A stretch of DNA of 61,102 bases, taken from Vicinamibacteria bacterium (lineage in GTDB: Bacteria; Acidobacteriota; Vicinamibacteria; Fen-336; JAGNNV01). The stretch lies in assembly GCA_019694155.1 (NCBI GenBank), contig JAIBCN010000120.1:1-61102 (forward strand), in the 5' to 3' direction. The position numbers and the translations under genes were made by a program. The notes beneath the pieces were generated by a model that saw nothing but the letters and a program-made list of their open reading frames with translations, ran no database searches and had not been told where the DNA came from. Of the stretch, positions 1 through 9,521 are shown piece after piece; the stretch's first letter is position 1, and each line of letters opens with the position of its first letter.

Positions 1-432
1 TTCAAGGGCACCGGACCACACACCCATCCTCTCGATCTCGGCGTCGCCGGGCTTCTCGCGGTCACGGGGCTCGTCACCCTGGCTCTGGGTGCTTTCTTCC
101 GCGCCCCCGTGCTGGTCATCTTCGGGTTGCTCGGCCTCGTCAACGGCATCGGGGACATCCGCCAGTGGCTCGATCCGAACAAGGCCCGGATGCACTGGTG
201 GTTCCGGCACATGGGCGGCATGATCGGCGCATCGATCGCGGCCCTCACTGCCTTCTCGGTGCTGAACGCCCCGCGGCTCGGCCTCGGCGTGTTCTCGGTC
301 TTCGTATGGATCCTGCCGAGCCTCGTCTTCGTTCCGGTTTCCATCCCCTGGAATCGCTACTACCAGCGGCGCTTCGGGATGGTTCGAGGAAAGGCGGAGG
401 TTCAGCCTGCCCTCGCGGCCCGCGCGGCCTGA
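1..432 (+). CDS. Uncharacterised small membrane protein, 3' part only
   Basis: The frame is open from the first base of the window, so the start lies outside; 143 codons are visible. The protein has about four hydrophobic segments. It carries a GDIRQWL stretch, then a WWFRHMGGMIGASIAALTAF segment typical of small conserved bacterial membrane proteins, and a basic tail (WNRYYQRRFG). I do not recognise a named family with certainty and propose no function. The following gene starts about 65 bases downstream on the same strand. Confidence 0.6.
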   Translation, partial: FKGTGPHTHPLDLGVAGLLAVTGLVTLALGAFFRAPVLVIFGLLGLVNGIGDIRQWLDPNKARMHWWFRHMGGMIGASIAALTAFSVLNAPRLGLGVFSVFVWILPSLVFVPVSIPWNRYYQRRFGMVRGKAEVQPALAARAA

Positions 433-497
433 GGCCTCGAAGCGCTCTCCGTCGCGTCGGCGCATGGAGCCGCCTTTATGGCGATAAGCTCCCGGCC

Positions 498-1517
498 ATG
501 ATCCATCCCGCAGCTGGACTCCTGATCACCCTGGCCCTGGCGCCCGTCTCCGAAGCCGAGGCCCTCCAGTCGAAGGCGCCGGCCGCACGGGCCTTCGACC
601 TGCAGGCTCATCGCGGCGGGCGCGGATTGTGGCCCGAGAACACGCTCGTCTCCTTCGCGGGAGCGCTGTCGCTCGGCGTCGACACCCTGGAGCTCGATTG
701 CGCGGTCACGAAGGACGGCGTGGTGGTCATCAGTCACGATCCGCTCCTCAATCCGGAGATCACGCGCGACGCGGGCGGCAAGTTCCTCGAGACGCATGGC
801 CCGTCGTTCCACTCGCTCACCTGGGCCGAGGTCCAGCGCTACGACGTGGGCCGCATGAAGCCGGGCACGAAGTACGCGGAAGGATTCCCCGACCAGAAAC
901 CGGTCGACGGGACGCGCATCCCGCGCCTCGCCGACGTATTCGCGCTGGTGAAGAAGAGCGGGAACACCAGCGTTCGTTTCAACATCGAGACCAAGATCTC
1001 CCCCGACAAGCCCGAAGAGACCCTTCCGCCCCAGGCCTTCGCCGAAGCGGTGGTGAAGGCGGTGCGCGACGCGAAGATGGAAGCGCGGGTGGCCATCCAG
1101 TCCTTCGACTGGCGCACCCTCGCGGTGGTGCAGAAGCTGGCGCCGGAGATCGAAACCGTGGCTCTCACGGTTCAACGCCCGAACGGCGGGAACGTCCAGG
1201 TGGGAGCGCCCGGCGCCTCGCCTTCCCTCGGCGGCCTCGACGTGGACAGCTTCGGCGGATCGGTTCCCAGGGTGGTGAAAGCCTCGGGCGCGCGAGTCTG
1301 GTCTCCCAACCTGGGCGACGTTTCCAAGACCCAGGTTGAAGAAGCCCACGGCCTCGGCCTCAAGGTGATTCCCTGGACCATCAACGAGGCTCCCGACATG
1401 GAGAAGTTCATCGACATGGGCGTCGACGGCATCATCACCGACCGGCCCGACCGGCTCCGCGAGGTCCTGAAGAACAAGGGCCTCTCCCTGCCGAAGGCGA
1501 CACCGGTTCAACCGTAG
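498..1517 (+). CDS. Glycerophosphodiester phosphodiesterase, exported
   Basis: A 339-residue GDPD-family enzyme (GlpQ/UgpQ type) that hydrolyses glycerophosphodiesters to glycerol-3-phosphate plus an alcohol. The sequence shows a hydrophobic N-terminus consistent with a signal peptide, then the family signature with catalytic H38-R39 in HRGG, PENT at 46-49, metal ligands E65 and D67 in ELD, and the second catalytic histidine H80 in ISHDP. The C-terminus has the expected PWTINE and GVDGIITDRPD motifs. An upstream in-frame start exists, but the ATG at 498 immediately precedes the signal-like segment and is preferred. The next gene is a GlpT-type glycerol-3-phosphate transporter, so the pair probably scavenges phospholipid headgroup esters. 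Confidence 0.9.
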   Translation: MIHPAAGLLITLALAPVSEAEALQSKAPAARAFDLQAHRGGRGLWPENTLVSFAGALSLGVDTLELDCAVTKDGVVVISHDPLLNPEITRDAGGKFLETHGPSFHSLTWAEVQRYDVGRMKPGTKYAEGFPDQKPVDGTRIPRLADVFALVKKSGNTSVRFNIETKISPDKPEETLPPQAFAEAVVKAVRDAKMEARVAIQSFDWRTLAVVQKLAPEIETVALTVQRPNGGNVQVGAPGASPSLGGLDVDSFGGSVPRVVKASGARVWSPNLGDVSKTQVEEAHGLGLKVIPWTINEAPDMEKFIDMGVDGIITDRPDRLREVLKNKGLSLPKATPVQP

Positions 1518-1569
1518 CCCCGGGAACTCCCGGCGCGCACGCTCTGACAAGAAACAAGAGGGTCGATTC

Positions 1570-2916
1570 ATGATCGGATGGCTGAAGCCCGCGCCTTTCA
1601 GGACGCCCCTCGCGGCGGCCGAGGTGGATCCCGCGTACCGGAAGCTGCGTCGCCAGGTGTTCGGCGGCATCTTCATCGGCTACGCGGCCTACTACCTGGT
1701 CCGCAACAACCTGGCCCTCGCCATTCCCGACATCCTGAAGGAGTTCCCTCAGCATTCGAAGGCGGAGCTGGGAACGGCGCTCACCGGACTGTCCCTCGCC
1801 TATGGCGTTTCGAAGTTCCTGATGGGCTCCGTCTCGGACCGGAGCAATCCGAAGTACTTCCTCCCCTTGGGCCTGCTTCTGTCGAGCGTGATCATCCTCC
1901 TCTGCGGCACGGTGAAGGCGATCTACGCGTCGCTCTTCGTCCTGGTGGTGATCCAGACCCTGAACGGCTGGGTGCAGGGGATGGGCTGGCCTCCCGCGGG
2001 CAAGACCATGGTTCACTGGTTCTCGACCAAGGAGCGGGGCCTCACCGTCTCCGTGTGGAACGTGTCCCACAACGTCGGCGGAGCCCTCATCGCGAACTTC
2101 GCCCTGCTGGGCGTCACCCTCTTCAACGACTGGGGCGCGAAGTTCTACTTCAACGCTCTCATCGCCGCTGTCCTCGCCGTCGCGGCCTACTTCCTCCTCC
2201 ATGACACGCCTCAGTCGGAAGGCCTGCCGCCGGTGGAGGAGTACAAGAACGACTACCCCCCGGACTACAACGTCGACCACGAGCGGACCATGACCTTCCG
2301 GGAGATCTTCCTGACCCACGTGCTCCCGAACAAGTACCTGTGGGCGATCGCCATCGCCAACGCGTTCATCTACTTCGTCCGCTACGGCGTGGTGAACTGG
2401 ATTCCCACGTACCTCGAGACCGCGAAGGGCTTCTCCTTCCAGCAATCGAGCATCGGCTGGGCGCTCTACGAATACGCGGCGATCCCCGGCACCATCGCCT
2501 GCGGGTGGGTGTCGGACAAGTGGTTCAAGGGCCGCCGCGCGCCCGCCACCATCCTCTTCATGGCCCTCACCCTGGTCGCCGTCCTCGTCTACTGGTTCAA
2601 CCTCAAGGGCCCGCTCTGGATCGACTACGCCGCCCTCATCGCCATCGGCTTCCTCATCTACGGCCCCATCATGATCGTGGGCCTCCACGCCCTCGACCTC
2701 GTCCCCAAGAAAGCCGCGGGCACCGCCGCGGGCTTCACCGGCTTCTTCGGGTACGTGTTCGGCTCGGCGCTCTCCGGCACCGGCGTCGGCTGGATCGCCG
2801 ATCACTGGGGCTGGAGCGGCGTCTTTTCCACCATGGTCGCATGCTGCCTGCTGACCATCGTGTTCAGCGCCTTCACCCTCGGCCACCAGGCCACGAGCGC
2901 GGAACGATCCGCCTGA
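1570..2916 (+). CDS. glpT: GlpT-type organophosphate:phosphate antiporter (MFS)
   Basis: A 448-residue major facilitator protein of the organophosphate:Pi antiporter family, most similar in motif layout to glycerol-3-phosphate transporter GlpT. The N-terminal FGGIFIGYAAYYLVRNNLAL segment is characteristic. About twelve hydrophobic helices follow, with the conserved NGWVQGMGWPPAGKTMVHWF loop and WNVSHNVGGAL. It lies 52 bases after the glycerophosphodiesterase gene on the same strand, which supports import of the glycerol-3-phosphate released in the periplasm. Substrate assignment rests on family and context; hexose-phosphate or phosphoglycerate transport by a relative (UhpT, PgtP) remains possible. 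Confidence 0.88.
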   Translation: MIGWLKPAPFRTPLAAAEVDPAYRKLRRQVFGGIFIGYAAYYLVRNNLALAIPDILKEFPQHSKAELGTALTGLSLAYGVSKFLMGSVSDRSNPKYFLPLGLLLSSVIILLCGTVKAIYASLFVLVVIQTLNGWVQGMGWPPAGKTMVHWFSTKERGLTVSVWNVSHNVGGALIANFALLGVTLFNDWGAKFYFNALIAAVLAVAAYFLLHDTPQSEGLPPVEEYKNDYPPDYNVDHERTMTFREIFLTHVLPNKYLWAIAIANAFIYFVRYGVVNWIPTYLETAKGFSFQQSSIGWALYEYAAIPGTIACGWVSDKWFKGRRAPATILFMALTLVAVLVYWFNLKGPLWIDYAALIAIGFLIYGPIMIVGLHALDLVPKKAAGTAAGFTGFFGYVFGSALSGTGVGWIADHWGWSGVFSTMVACCLLTIVFSAFTLGHQATSAERSA

Positions 2917-3028
2917 TCGGCGGGCCGCAAGGGGCGGTCGTCTTAACCCTGATTTGACGCCCGGGCCGGCCCCGAATGGAGTAACGTCCCGGTCGACAAA
3001 ATCCCCATTCCCAAATCAGAGGGTTCCC

Positions 3029-6000
3029 ATGAGAAAAACTCTAGCCGTCCTCTCCCTGGCCCTGGCTCTGGCCGCGCCTGCCGCGGCCCAGTTCGAAACG
3101 GCCACCGTCCTTGGCACCGTGCGCGACAAGTCGGGTGCGGTCACCCCGGGCGTCACCGTGACCCTTCTCAATCTGGACACCGGCACCGCCCAGACCAAGG
3201 TCACCGACGCCAAAGGTGGTTATGAATTCTTCACCGTGCGGATCGGTCAGTATCGCGTGACCGCGACCCTGGACGGCTTCGCGCCCTCCTCGGTCGATCA
3301 GCTGCGCGTGGGTGTCGGCGCCCGCCAGCGCGTCGATCTCGTGCTTTCGCCGGGCGGGATCACCGAGGCCGTCGAAGTCACCGCGGACGTGAGCCCCCTG
3401 GAAACGGACTCCTCGCAGCGCGGTCAGGCGGTCACCCACGAACAGGCGGTGGCCCTGCCTCTCAATGGCCGCGACTACTCCGCCCTGACCCTGCTGACCA
3501 CGGGCGTCCGCCAGTCCGCCATCGGCACGGGCAGCAGCTCGACCCTTCGCGAAGGCTCGTTCAACGTGAACGGTCTGCGCAGCACCTTCAACAACTTCCT
3601 GCTCGACGGTGTCGACAACAACGCCTACGGCACGAGCAACCAGGGCTTCTCGAACCAGGTCATGCAGCCGCCTCCCGACGCGCTCGCCGAGTTCAAGGTG
3701 GTCACCAACAACATGAGCGCCGAGTACGGACGCGCGGGCGGCGCCACCATCAACGTCGCCTACCAGAGCGGGACCAACCAGTTCAAGGGGGCGCTGTGGG
3801 AGTTCTTCCGCGACACCAGCCTGAACGCCACGGGCTTCTTCAAGCCCCTCGGCGGCGCGAAGCCGTCCATGCGCCGCAATCAGTTCGGCGGCGTGCTCGG
3901 CGGGCCGATCATCAAGAACAAGGCCTTCTTCCTCGTCGACTATGAGGGCTTCCGTCAGGACCGCGAACAGGTCGCCTTCGGCACCATTCCCACCGCGGCC
4001 CAGCGCTCCGGCGTCCTTTCCGTGGCGGTGCGCAACCCCATCACCGGCATCACCTACCCCGCGGGCACCCAGATTCCCATGACGCCCTTCGCGGCGAAGG
4101 TGCTCGCCGGGATTCCCGATCCGACGAACGCGTCTGCGGCCAGCAACTATCAGCTGCTCCAGCAGTTCACGAACGACAACAACAAGTACAACGGGAAGGT
4201 CGACTATCAGATGACGAACTCCCTGCGCGCCTTCGCGCGCTTCGGCTACCGCAAGTCCGACATCTTCGACCAGCCTCTGCTCCCGCTCCCCTCGGGCGGC
4301 GCCGGCAACGGCCTCACCTACACCACCAACAAGCAGTTCGCGACCGGGCTCACCTGGACGAAGAGCGACCATGAACTGGTTGAATTCCGCTTTGCCTGGT
4401 CGCGCACGATCGCCGGAAAGAATCCTCCCGCCCTGGGTTCCGCGAGCGCGGAATCGGCCTATGGAATCACCGGCCTCCCCAGCGACCCGCGAGTCGCGGG
4501 CGGCCTGCCCACCCAGCTCATCACCGGCTACGCCGACCTCGGCCGCCAGGCCACGAATCCGCAGTGGCAGTATCCGACCGTCTACAACCCGAAGCTCAAC
4601 TACACCCGCACCGCGGGACGTCATTCGGTCAAGGTGGGCATCGAGTTCCAGCACATCGAGACGGAAGTGCAGGACGTGAACCCGCTCTACGGCCGTGATG
4701 CCTACACCGGCCAGTTCAGCCGGCCCACCGGCGCGTCCGCTAGCAACCTCTACAACCTCGCCGACTTCATGTTCGGCCTGCGCAGCCAGTACGCGCTCAC
4801 CAACTTCTTCATCGCCAACCTGCGGCAGAACCTCTACTTCGGCTACCTGCAGGACGACTTCCGGGTCAACACCAAGCTCACCTTGAACCTCGGGGTCCGC
4901 TACGAGTACGCGACGCCGCAGTGGGAGCGCGACAACAACGCCACCAACTTCGACCCCGCCACCAAGACCATGGTGAAGGCGACGAACGACGACCGGTACC
5001 TCGTCAACCCGGACAAGAACAACGTGGCGCCGCGCCTGGGCTTCGCCTACGCCATGGATCCGAAGACGGTGGTCCGCGGCGGTTACGGCATCGCCTACAT
5101 TCACTTCCACCGCGCGGGCGGCGGCAACCTCCTGCCCATCAACGGGCCGCAGGTGATCACCGCCGTGGTTTCCCAGAGCAACGCCCTCGATCCGAATTTC
5201 CGCACCACGCAGGCGGGCTACCCGACGGATCTCACGACGCCCAGCAAGTTCAATCCGCTGGTGGCGAACATCACCTACATGCCGCGGGACAACAAGACCA
5301 CCTCGATCCAGAGCTGGTTCTTCTCCGCCCAGCGCGAACTGTGGAAGAACGTGGTGGTGGACCTCGCCTACGTCGGGAACCGGACCAAGGATTCCCTGCT
5401 CTTCGCGAACTACAACCAGGGCCGGCCGAACAACGCCGCGGGAAGCATCCCTCTCGCCGCGCGCCGCCCCATCCCCGAGTACGGCGACATTACCTACGCC
5501 TTCAACGGCGGCCGGTCGTCCTACAACAGCTTCCAGATGCGCCTCGAAGGACGCCGGGGAAGCCTCACCTTCCTGAGCTCGCTCACCATTTCGAAGGCCA
5601 AGGACAACGGGGCAGGATCGCTCGAGAACCCCAACGGGAACTTCCCCGCGCCGCAGGACATCAACAACCTCGACGCCGAATTCACAACCTCGGCCTTCGA
5701 TCAACCCTGGAACAGCACGATCAGCGTGGTGTGGCAGCTGCCCTTCTTCAAGTCCAACAAGATCCTCGGCGGGTGGCAGCTCGCCGCCATCAACAACATG
5801 TGGGCGGGCGAAGCGGTCACCTTCCAGTACACGCCCACCGCGGCGGCGAGCGTCTCCGGCATCGCTCAGGACTTCCGGGGAGCCAACAACTACCGTCCCA
5901 ACATCGTCTGTGATCCCACCCTGCCCGCGGATCAGCGCACGGTGACGCAGTACTTCAACCCCTCCTGCGTGGTGGCTCCGACCGATCCCAGCCAGCCGTT

Positions 6001-6241
6001 TGGAAACGCTCCCCGCAACTCGGCCCGCGGCGATGCTATCTACCAGCTCGACATGGCCCTGTCGAAGTCCTTCGACATGTTCAAGGGCAAGCGCCTCGAG
6101 TTCCGGGTGGAGGCGTTCAACGTCCTCAACAAGACGAACTTCCGCGCTCCGAGCGGCAATCGCAGTTCCGCGGCCTTCGGGAGCATCACCGCCACTTACG
6201 ATCCGCGCCAGATCCAGCTCGGCGCGAAGTTCGTCTTCTAG
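3029..6241 (+). CDS. TonB-dependent receptor with carboxypeptidase-regulatory N-terminal domain
   Basis: A 1070-residue outer-membrane receptor of the large Oar/SusC-like type frequent in Acidobacteria. It starts with a clear signal peptide (MRKTLAVLSLALALAAPAAA), followed by a carboxypeptidase-regulatory-like beta domain at about 25-105 (VLGTVRDKSGAVTPGVTV). A plug domain follows at about 125-250, containing LPLNGRDYSAL and NFLLDGVDNNAYG. The rest is a beta-barrel ending in the terminal aromatic signature (GAKFVF). The ATG at 3029 is preferred over an in-frame start 75 bases upstream because it gives the signal peptide directly. The substrate is unknown. A sodium/solute symporter gene follows after a perfect hairpin. 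Confidence 0.92.
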   Translation: MRKTLAVLSLALALAAPAAAQFETATVLGTVRDKSGAVTPGVTVTLLNLDTGTAQTKVTDAKGGYEFFTVRIGQYRVTATLDGFAPSSVDQLRVGVGARQRVDLVLSPGGITEAVEVTADVSPLETDSSQRGQAVTHEQAVALPLNGRDYSALTLLTTGVRQSAIGTGSSSTLREGSFNVNGLRSTFNNFLLDGVDNNAYGTSNQGFSNQVMQPPPDALAEFKVVTNNMSAEYGRAGGATINVAYQSGTNQFKGALWEFFRDTSLNATGFFKPLGGAKPSMRRNQFGGVLGGPIIKNKAFFLVDYEGFRQDREQVAFGTIPTAAQRSGVLSVAVRNPITGITYPAGTQIPMTPFAAKVLAGIPDPTNASAASNYQLLQQFTNDNNKYNGKVDYQMTNSLRAFARFGYRKSDIFDQPLLPLPSGGAGNGLTYTTNKQFATGLTWTKSDHELVEFRFAWSRTIAGKNPPALGSASAESAYGITGLPSDPRVAGGLPTQLITGYADLGRQATNPQWQYPTVYNPKLNYTRTAGRHSVKVGIEFQHIETEVQDVNPLYGRDAYTGQFSRPTGASASNLYNLADFMFGLRSQYALTNFFIANLRQNLYFGYLQDDFRVNTKLTLNLGVRYEYATPQWERDNNATNFDPATKTMVKATNDDRYLVNPDKNNVAPRLGFAYAMDPKTVVRGGYGIAYIHFHRAGGGNLLPINGPQVITAVVSQSNALDPNFRTTQAGYPTDLTTPSKFNPLVANITYMPRDNKTTSIQSWFFSAQRELWKNVVVDLAYVGNRTKDSLLFANYNQGRPNNAAGSIPLAARRPIPEYGDITYAFNGGRSSYNSFQMRLEGRRGSLTFLSSLTISKAKDNGAGSLENPNGNFPAPQDINNLDAEFTTSAFDQPWNSTISVVWQLPFFKSNKILGGWQLAAINNMWAGEAVTFQYTPTAAASVSGIAQDFRGANNYRPNIVCDPTLPADQRTVTQYFNPSCVVAPTDPSQPFGNAPRNSARGDAIYQLDMALSKSFDMFKGKRLEFRVEAFNVLNKTNFRAPSGNRSSAAFGSITATYDPRQIQLGAKFVF

Positions 6242-6274
6242 GCGGCGCGGGTCCGAGAGGCCCCCGCGACCCCG

Positions 6275-6309
6275 GACCACGCTGACGGACGCCCGACGTC
6301 AGCGTGGTC
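6275..6309. terminator. Perfect 13-bp hairpin between receptor and symporter genes
   Basis: The arms GACCACGCTGACG (6275-6287) and CGTCAGCGTGGTC (6297-6309) are perfectly complementary, with a 9-base loop. It lies 34 bases after the receptor stop and 19 bases before the symporter start. No T-tract follows, so it is not a canonical intrinsic terminator. It may stabilise the upstream mRNA end, attenuate readthrough, or serve as an operator. Confidence 0.45.
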
Positions 6310-6328
6310 GTGAGACACTGCCTCCTCC

Positions 6329-8245
6329 ATGAAAATCACCTGGATCGACTGGATCGTCGCGGCGGGCTCGATCCTCGTCTGTTTCATCCCCGCGCTCTTC
6401 CTCGCCAAGCGCTCGCGCAGCAGCACCTCGGAGTTCTTCGGCTCCGGTCGCTCGGTGCCCTGGTGGCTCGCCGGCCTCTCCATGGTGGCGACCACCTTCT
6501 CCTCCGACACACCGAACTGGGTCACCGAGCAGGTGCGGCGGTACGGTGTCGCGGGCAACTGGCAGTGGTGGGCCTTCGTGCTGACCGGGGTGGCCACCGT
6601 CTTCTTCTTCGCGAGGCTCTGGCGGAGGTCGGGCGTGCTCACCGACCTCGAGTTCTACGAGCTCCGCTACTCCGGGACCTCGGCCTCGGTGGTGCGCGGC
6701 TTCCGCGCGGTGTACCTGGGCCTCTTCTTCAACTGCTTCATCATGGGGATGGTGACGCTCGCCGCCTGCAAGATCGCGAACATCCTGTTCGGCCTGCACG
6801 CCTGGCAGACCATCGTGATCTGCGGAATCCTCAACGTCGTCTTCGCCGCGCACTCGGGGCTCTGGGGCGTGCTGGTCATCGACATGATTCAGTTCTTCAT
6901 CAAGATGACCGCGGTCTTCGCGGCGGCGTGGTTCTCCCTGGTGGAGGTCGGCCGGCGTCTCGGAGGCGAGGCCAGCGCCTGGGCAGGTCTCAGGCACCTC
7001 GTGGCGACACTGTCGACCCAGCAGGTGCTGCAGTCCGGCGGGGCCGATCCCCAGCCCGTGATGTCTCTCGCCGACGGCACGGGCCAGCCGATCCTGAACA
7101 TGCTGCCGAATTTCTCCATGTCGGAGCTGGCCCTGATGGTCTTCATCATGCCCATCGCCATCAGCTGGTGGGCCAACTGGTACCCCGGCGCTGAGCCCGG
7201 AGGCGGTTCCTACATCGCCCAGCGCATGCTCGCGTCGAAGTCCGAGAAGGACTCTTTGGGCGGCACCCTCTTCTTCAACGTCGCGCACTACGTGCTGCGG
7301 CCCTGGCCGTGGATCATCACCGCGCTGTGCTCGATCATCGTTTATCCCGATCTCGCCTCCATCAAGGCCGCCTTCCCGAATGCCGATGCCTCCTTGATCG
7401 GCCACGACTCCGCCTTCCCCGCCATGTTGAAGTTTCTGCCCGTGGGCTTCGTGGGCCTGATGATCGGGGGTCTGCTGGCCGCGAATTCGTCGACCATCCT
7501 CACCCACTTGAACTGGGGCTCGTCGTATCTCGTGCACGACTTCTATCGGCGGTTCATCAGGAAGGACGCTCCTGAGTCTCACTACGTCAACGCGGGCCGC
7601 CTCTCCACGGTGATGCTCTACCTCGTGGCCGCCGTGCTGAGCCTCACCATGAGTTCCGCCCAGCAGGCCTTCCAGGTGCTGCTCTCCATCGGCGCGGGCA
7701 CGGGCCTGCTCTACATCGCGCGCTGGTTCTGGTGGCGCGTGTCGGCCTGGTGCGAGATCGTGGCCATGGCCATGTCGCTCCTCACTTCGCTCCTGGTCCC
7801 GCGTCTGATGCCGGATCAGGGCTTCGCGCCCGTCACCATCGTCCAGGTGGGAATCACCACCGTGGCCTGGCTGATCACCGCCTTCGTCGGCCCCGCCACC
7901 GACCGGGCCAAGCTGATCGCGTTCGTGCGGAAGGTGAAGCCCGCGGGCCCGGGTTGGACGGAGCTGCGCGCGGCCGCGGGAGTGGGAGACGCCGAGGTCG
8001 CGCAGGAAAACCGGATGGGCGCCGCTTTCGTCGGCTGGATCGCCGGCTGTCTCGTGATCTGGTCCTCGCTCTTCGCGATCGGCAACTTCCTCTACTCCTC
8101 GGGAGACCCCACGCGTCTCACTTCCGCCTGGATCCTGGCCGCGGTTTTCGCGGCGAGCGGCTATGTCCTCCTTCGGGTGACGCGTCAGCTCTGGGCGGAC
8201 AGCACGGAGTCGCAGGCCCGCGAGGACGCACGGACGCGCGGGTGA
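6329..8245 (+). CDS. Sodium:solute symporter (SSS family)
   Basis: A 638-residue polytopic inner-membrane protein of the sodium/solute symporter family with about 13-14 hydrophobic helices. Family signs are SEFFGSGRSVPWWLAGLSM near residue 32, a sodium-site-like SMVATTFSSDTPNW segment, and the later GFVGLMIGGLLAANSSTILTHLNWG helix. The C-terminus carries extra helices after residue 560. Substrate cannot be read from sequence; family members carry sugars, amino acids, nucleosides or vitamins. Its place between a TonB-dependent receptor and a 2OG-dependent amino-acid hydroxylase-like gene is suggestive but not decisive. Confidence 0.88.
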   Translation: MKITWIDWIVAAGSILVCFIPALFLAKRSRSSTSEFFGSGRSVPWWLAGLSMVATTFSSDTPNWVTEQVRRYGVAGNWQWWAFVLTGVATVFFFARLWRRSGVLTDLEFYELRYSGTSASVVRGFRAVYLGLFFNCFIMGMVTLAACKIANILFGLHAWQTIVICGILNVVFAAHSGLWGVLVIDMIQFFIKMTAVFAAAWFSLVEVGRRLGGEASAWAGLRHLVATLSTQQVLQSGGADPQPVMSLADGTGQPILNMLPNFSMSELALMVFIMPIAISWWANWYPGAEPGGGSYIAQRMLASKSEKDSLGGTLFFNVAHYVLRPWPWIITALCSIIVYPDLASIKAAFPNADASLIGHDSAFPAMLKFLPVGFVGLMIGGLLAANSSTILTHLNWGSSYLVHDFYRRFIRKDAPESHYVNAGRLSTVMLYLVAAVLSLTMSSAQQAFQVLLSIGAGTGLLYIARWFWWRVSAWCEIVAMAMSLLTSLLVPRLMPDQGFAPVTIVQVGITTVAWLITAFVGPATDRAKLIAFVRKVKPAGPGWTELRAAAGVGDAEVAQENRMGAAFVGWIAGCLVIWSSLFAIGNFLYSSGDPTRLTSAWILAAVFAASGYVLLRVTRQLWADSTESQAREDARTRG

Positions 8246-8270
8246 ACTTGCGCGCGATCGCGGACGTCCA

Positions 8271-8993
8271 TTGATCACGATCGAGTCCATCGCCACCGGC
8301 CTCTCGGGCGAACCGGGCTTCGTCGCCGTCGGGGCGCCCCGGCTTCGTTCGCTCGTCGGCGATGCGCTTCTCGCCGACTGGCCGGCCTTCGCTCGGAGCT
8401 GGGACCATCTCGCCGTGGACGAGTACATGGCGGACGGCGGGAGGTTTAGGCGCCGTCGCTACGGGCGATTCAGGGCCGCGCTCGCGGGCGTCACCCGCGA
8501 GCCGCACGGGCCGCACTTCCAGAGCGTCGACTACAACCCCCTGAACGGCGGGATCGATCGCTGGTTCGAACCGGTGACCGACGCGATCGCCGCGCACCCC
8601 ATCACCACGCGGCTGCTCGAGCTGTGCACCGCGGTCTTCACGGCCGCGTCGGGCTCGGATGCCGCGACGGCCGGATGGCGGATCGAGATGCACCAGTTCC
8701 GCATCGAGCCGGCTCCGCTCAGGCCGGGAAAGCCGACGCCGGAGGGCATGCATCGCGACGGCGTGGACTGGGTCTTCGTGGGCCTGATCGAGCGCACCGG
8801 GGTTGCGGGTGGAGTCACGGGAATCGGGGACGCCGCCGGCCGGTCGCTCGGCTCCTTCACCCTGTCGGAACCGCTCGACGCCGTGTTCCTCGACGATCAT
8901 CGGGTACGCCACGGCGTGACGCCGATCGAGATCCTCGATCCGGGCCGGCCGGCTCACCGGGACGTGCTCGTTCTCACCTACCGCAAGGCGTAG
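8271..8993 (+). CDS. 2OG-Fe(II) dioxygenase, amino-acid hydroxylase-like
   Basis: A 240-residue protein of the 2OG-Fe dioxygenase family that contains the Bacillus L-isoleucine-4-hydroxylase and BsmA. The iron-binding facial triad is visible as H161-x-D163 in PEGMHRDGVDW and H214 in DDHRVRHGVTPI. The family sequence HFQSVDYNPLNGG lies N-terminal, and SFTLSEPLDAVFLDD precedes the distal histidine. The expected reaction is 2-oxoglutarate- and O2-dependent hydroxylation of a free aliphatic amino acid. The best start is a TTG at 8271, 25 bases after the symporter stop; no strong ribosome binding site is evident, so the start is uncertain. Confidence 0.82.
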   Translation: MITIESIATGLSGEPGFVAVGAPRLRSLVGDALLADWPAFARSWDHLAVDEYMADGGRFRRRRYGRFRAALAGVTREPHGPHFQSVDYNPLNGGIDRWFEPVTDAIAAHPITTRLLELCTAVFTAASGSDAATAGWRIEMHQFRIEPAPLRPGKPTPEGMHRDGVDWVFVGLIERTGVAGGVTGIGDAAGRSLGSFTLSEPLDAVFLDDHRVRHGVTPIEILDPGRPAHRDVLVLTYRKA

Positions 8994-9065
8994 TCCGCCC
9001 TCCGGGGCCTCGCTATGCTCGGGAGCCGGCGGGTACTTCGATCCCGTTTCGGCGAGAGGTGCATC

Positions 9066-9521
9066 ATGGAACGAGCCGGTCTCCAGCTGAAGGACATCAT
9101 GACGCGCGATGTGCGGACCGTGGGGCGCAACGACCAGCTCGCGGTAGCCGACACGATCATGAAACAGGCGCGGATACGTCACCTGCCCGTCCTCGACGCC
9201 GACGGAGGGGTGTGCGCGGTCGTGAGTCAGCGCGACCTGTTTCGGGGTGCGCTGCTCCGGGCACTCGGTTTCGGCGGACGGGCCGAGGACGCCATGCTGC
9301 GTCAGGTGGCGGTGAAGGAGATCATGTCCGACGAGCTGCACACCGCAACACCCGACATGACCGTCTCAGACGCCGCGAGCATCATGATCGAACGCAAGAT
9401 CGGCTGCCTGCCCGTGGTCGAGAGCGGCCGGCTCGTTGGTCTCGTGACGGAGACCGACTTCGTGCGTCTGGTCGCGGACGGCGCGTCGTCCACCGGGAGT
9501 CACTCGCAGCGAAGCGCCTGA
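9066..9521 (+). CDS. CBS-domain pair protein
   Basis: A 151-residue soluble protein made of two CBS domains (about 10-65 and 78-138), with LKDIMTRDVRTVGRNDQL and VKEIMSDELHTATPDMTV as the domain starts and LVGLVTETDFVRL closing the second. Such pairs form a Bateman module that binds adenine nucleotides and often acts as an energy sensor. The start at 9066 is chosen over one 51 bases upstream because GAGAGG (9054-9059) lies six bases before it. It converges with the ADOP permease gene and overlaps its 3' end by 22 bases. Confidence 0.88.
   Translation: MERAGLQLKDIMTRDVRTVGRNDQLAVADTIMKQARIRHLPVLDADGGVCAVVSQRDLFRGALLRALGFGGRAEDAMLRQVAVKEIMSDELHTATPDMTVSDAASIMIERKIGCLPVVESGRLVGLVTETDFVRLVADGASSTGSHSQRSA

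Noticed and set aside
2954..2980. TTGACG followed by a weak -10-like hexamer ahead of the TonB-dependent receptor
   Set aside because: The -10 partner matches only about half of the consensus, so I do not call a promoter.
3041..6280. Long open reading frame of more than 1000 codons antisense to the TonB-dependent receptor
   Set aside because: It is an artefact of high-GC third positions opposite a strong gene. Its translation is low-complexity, rich in Arg, Glu and Gly, with no domain.
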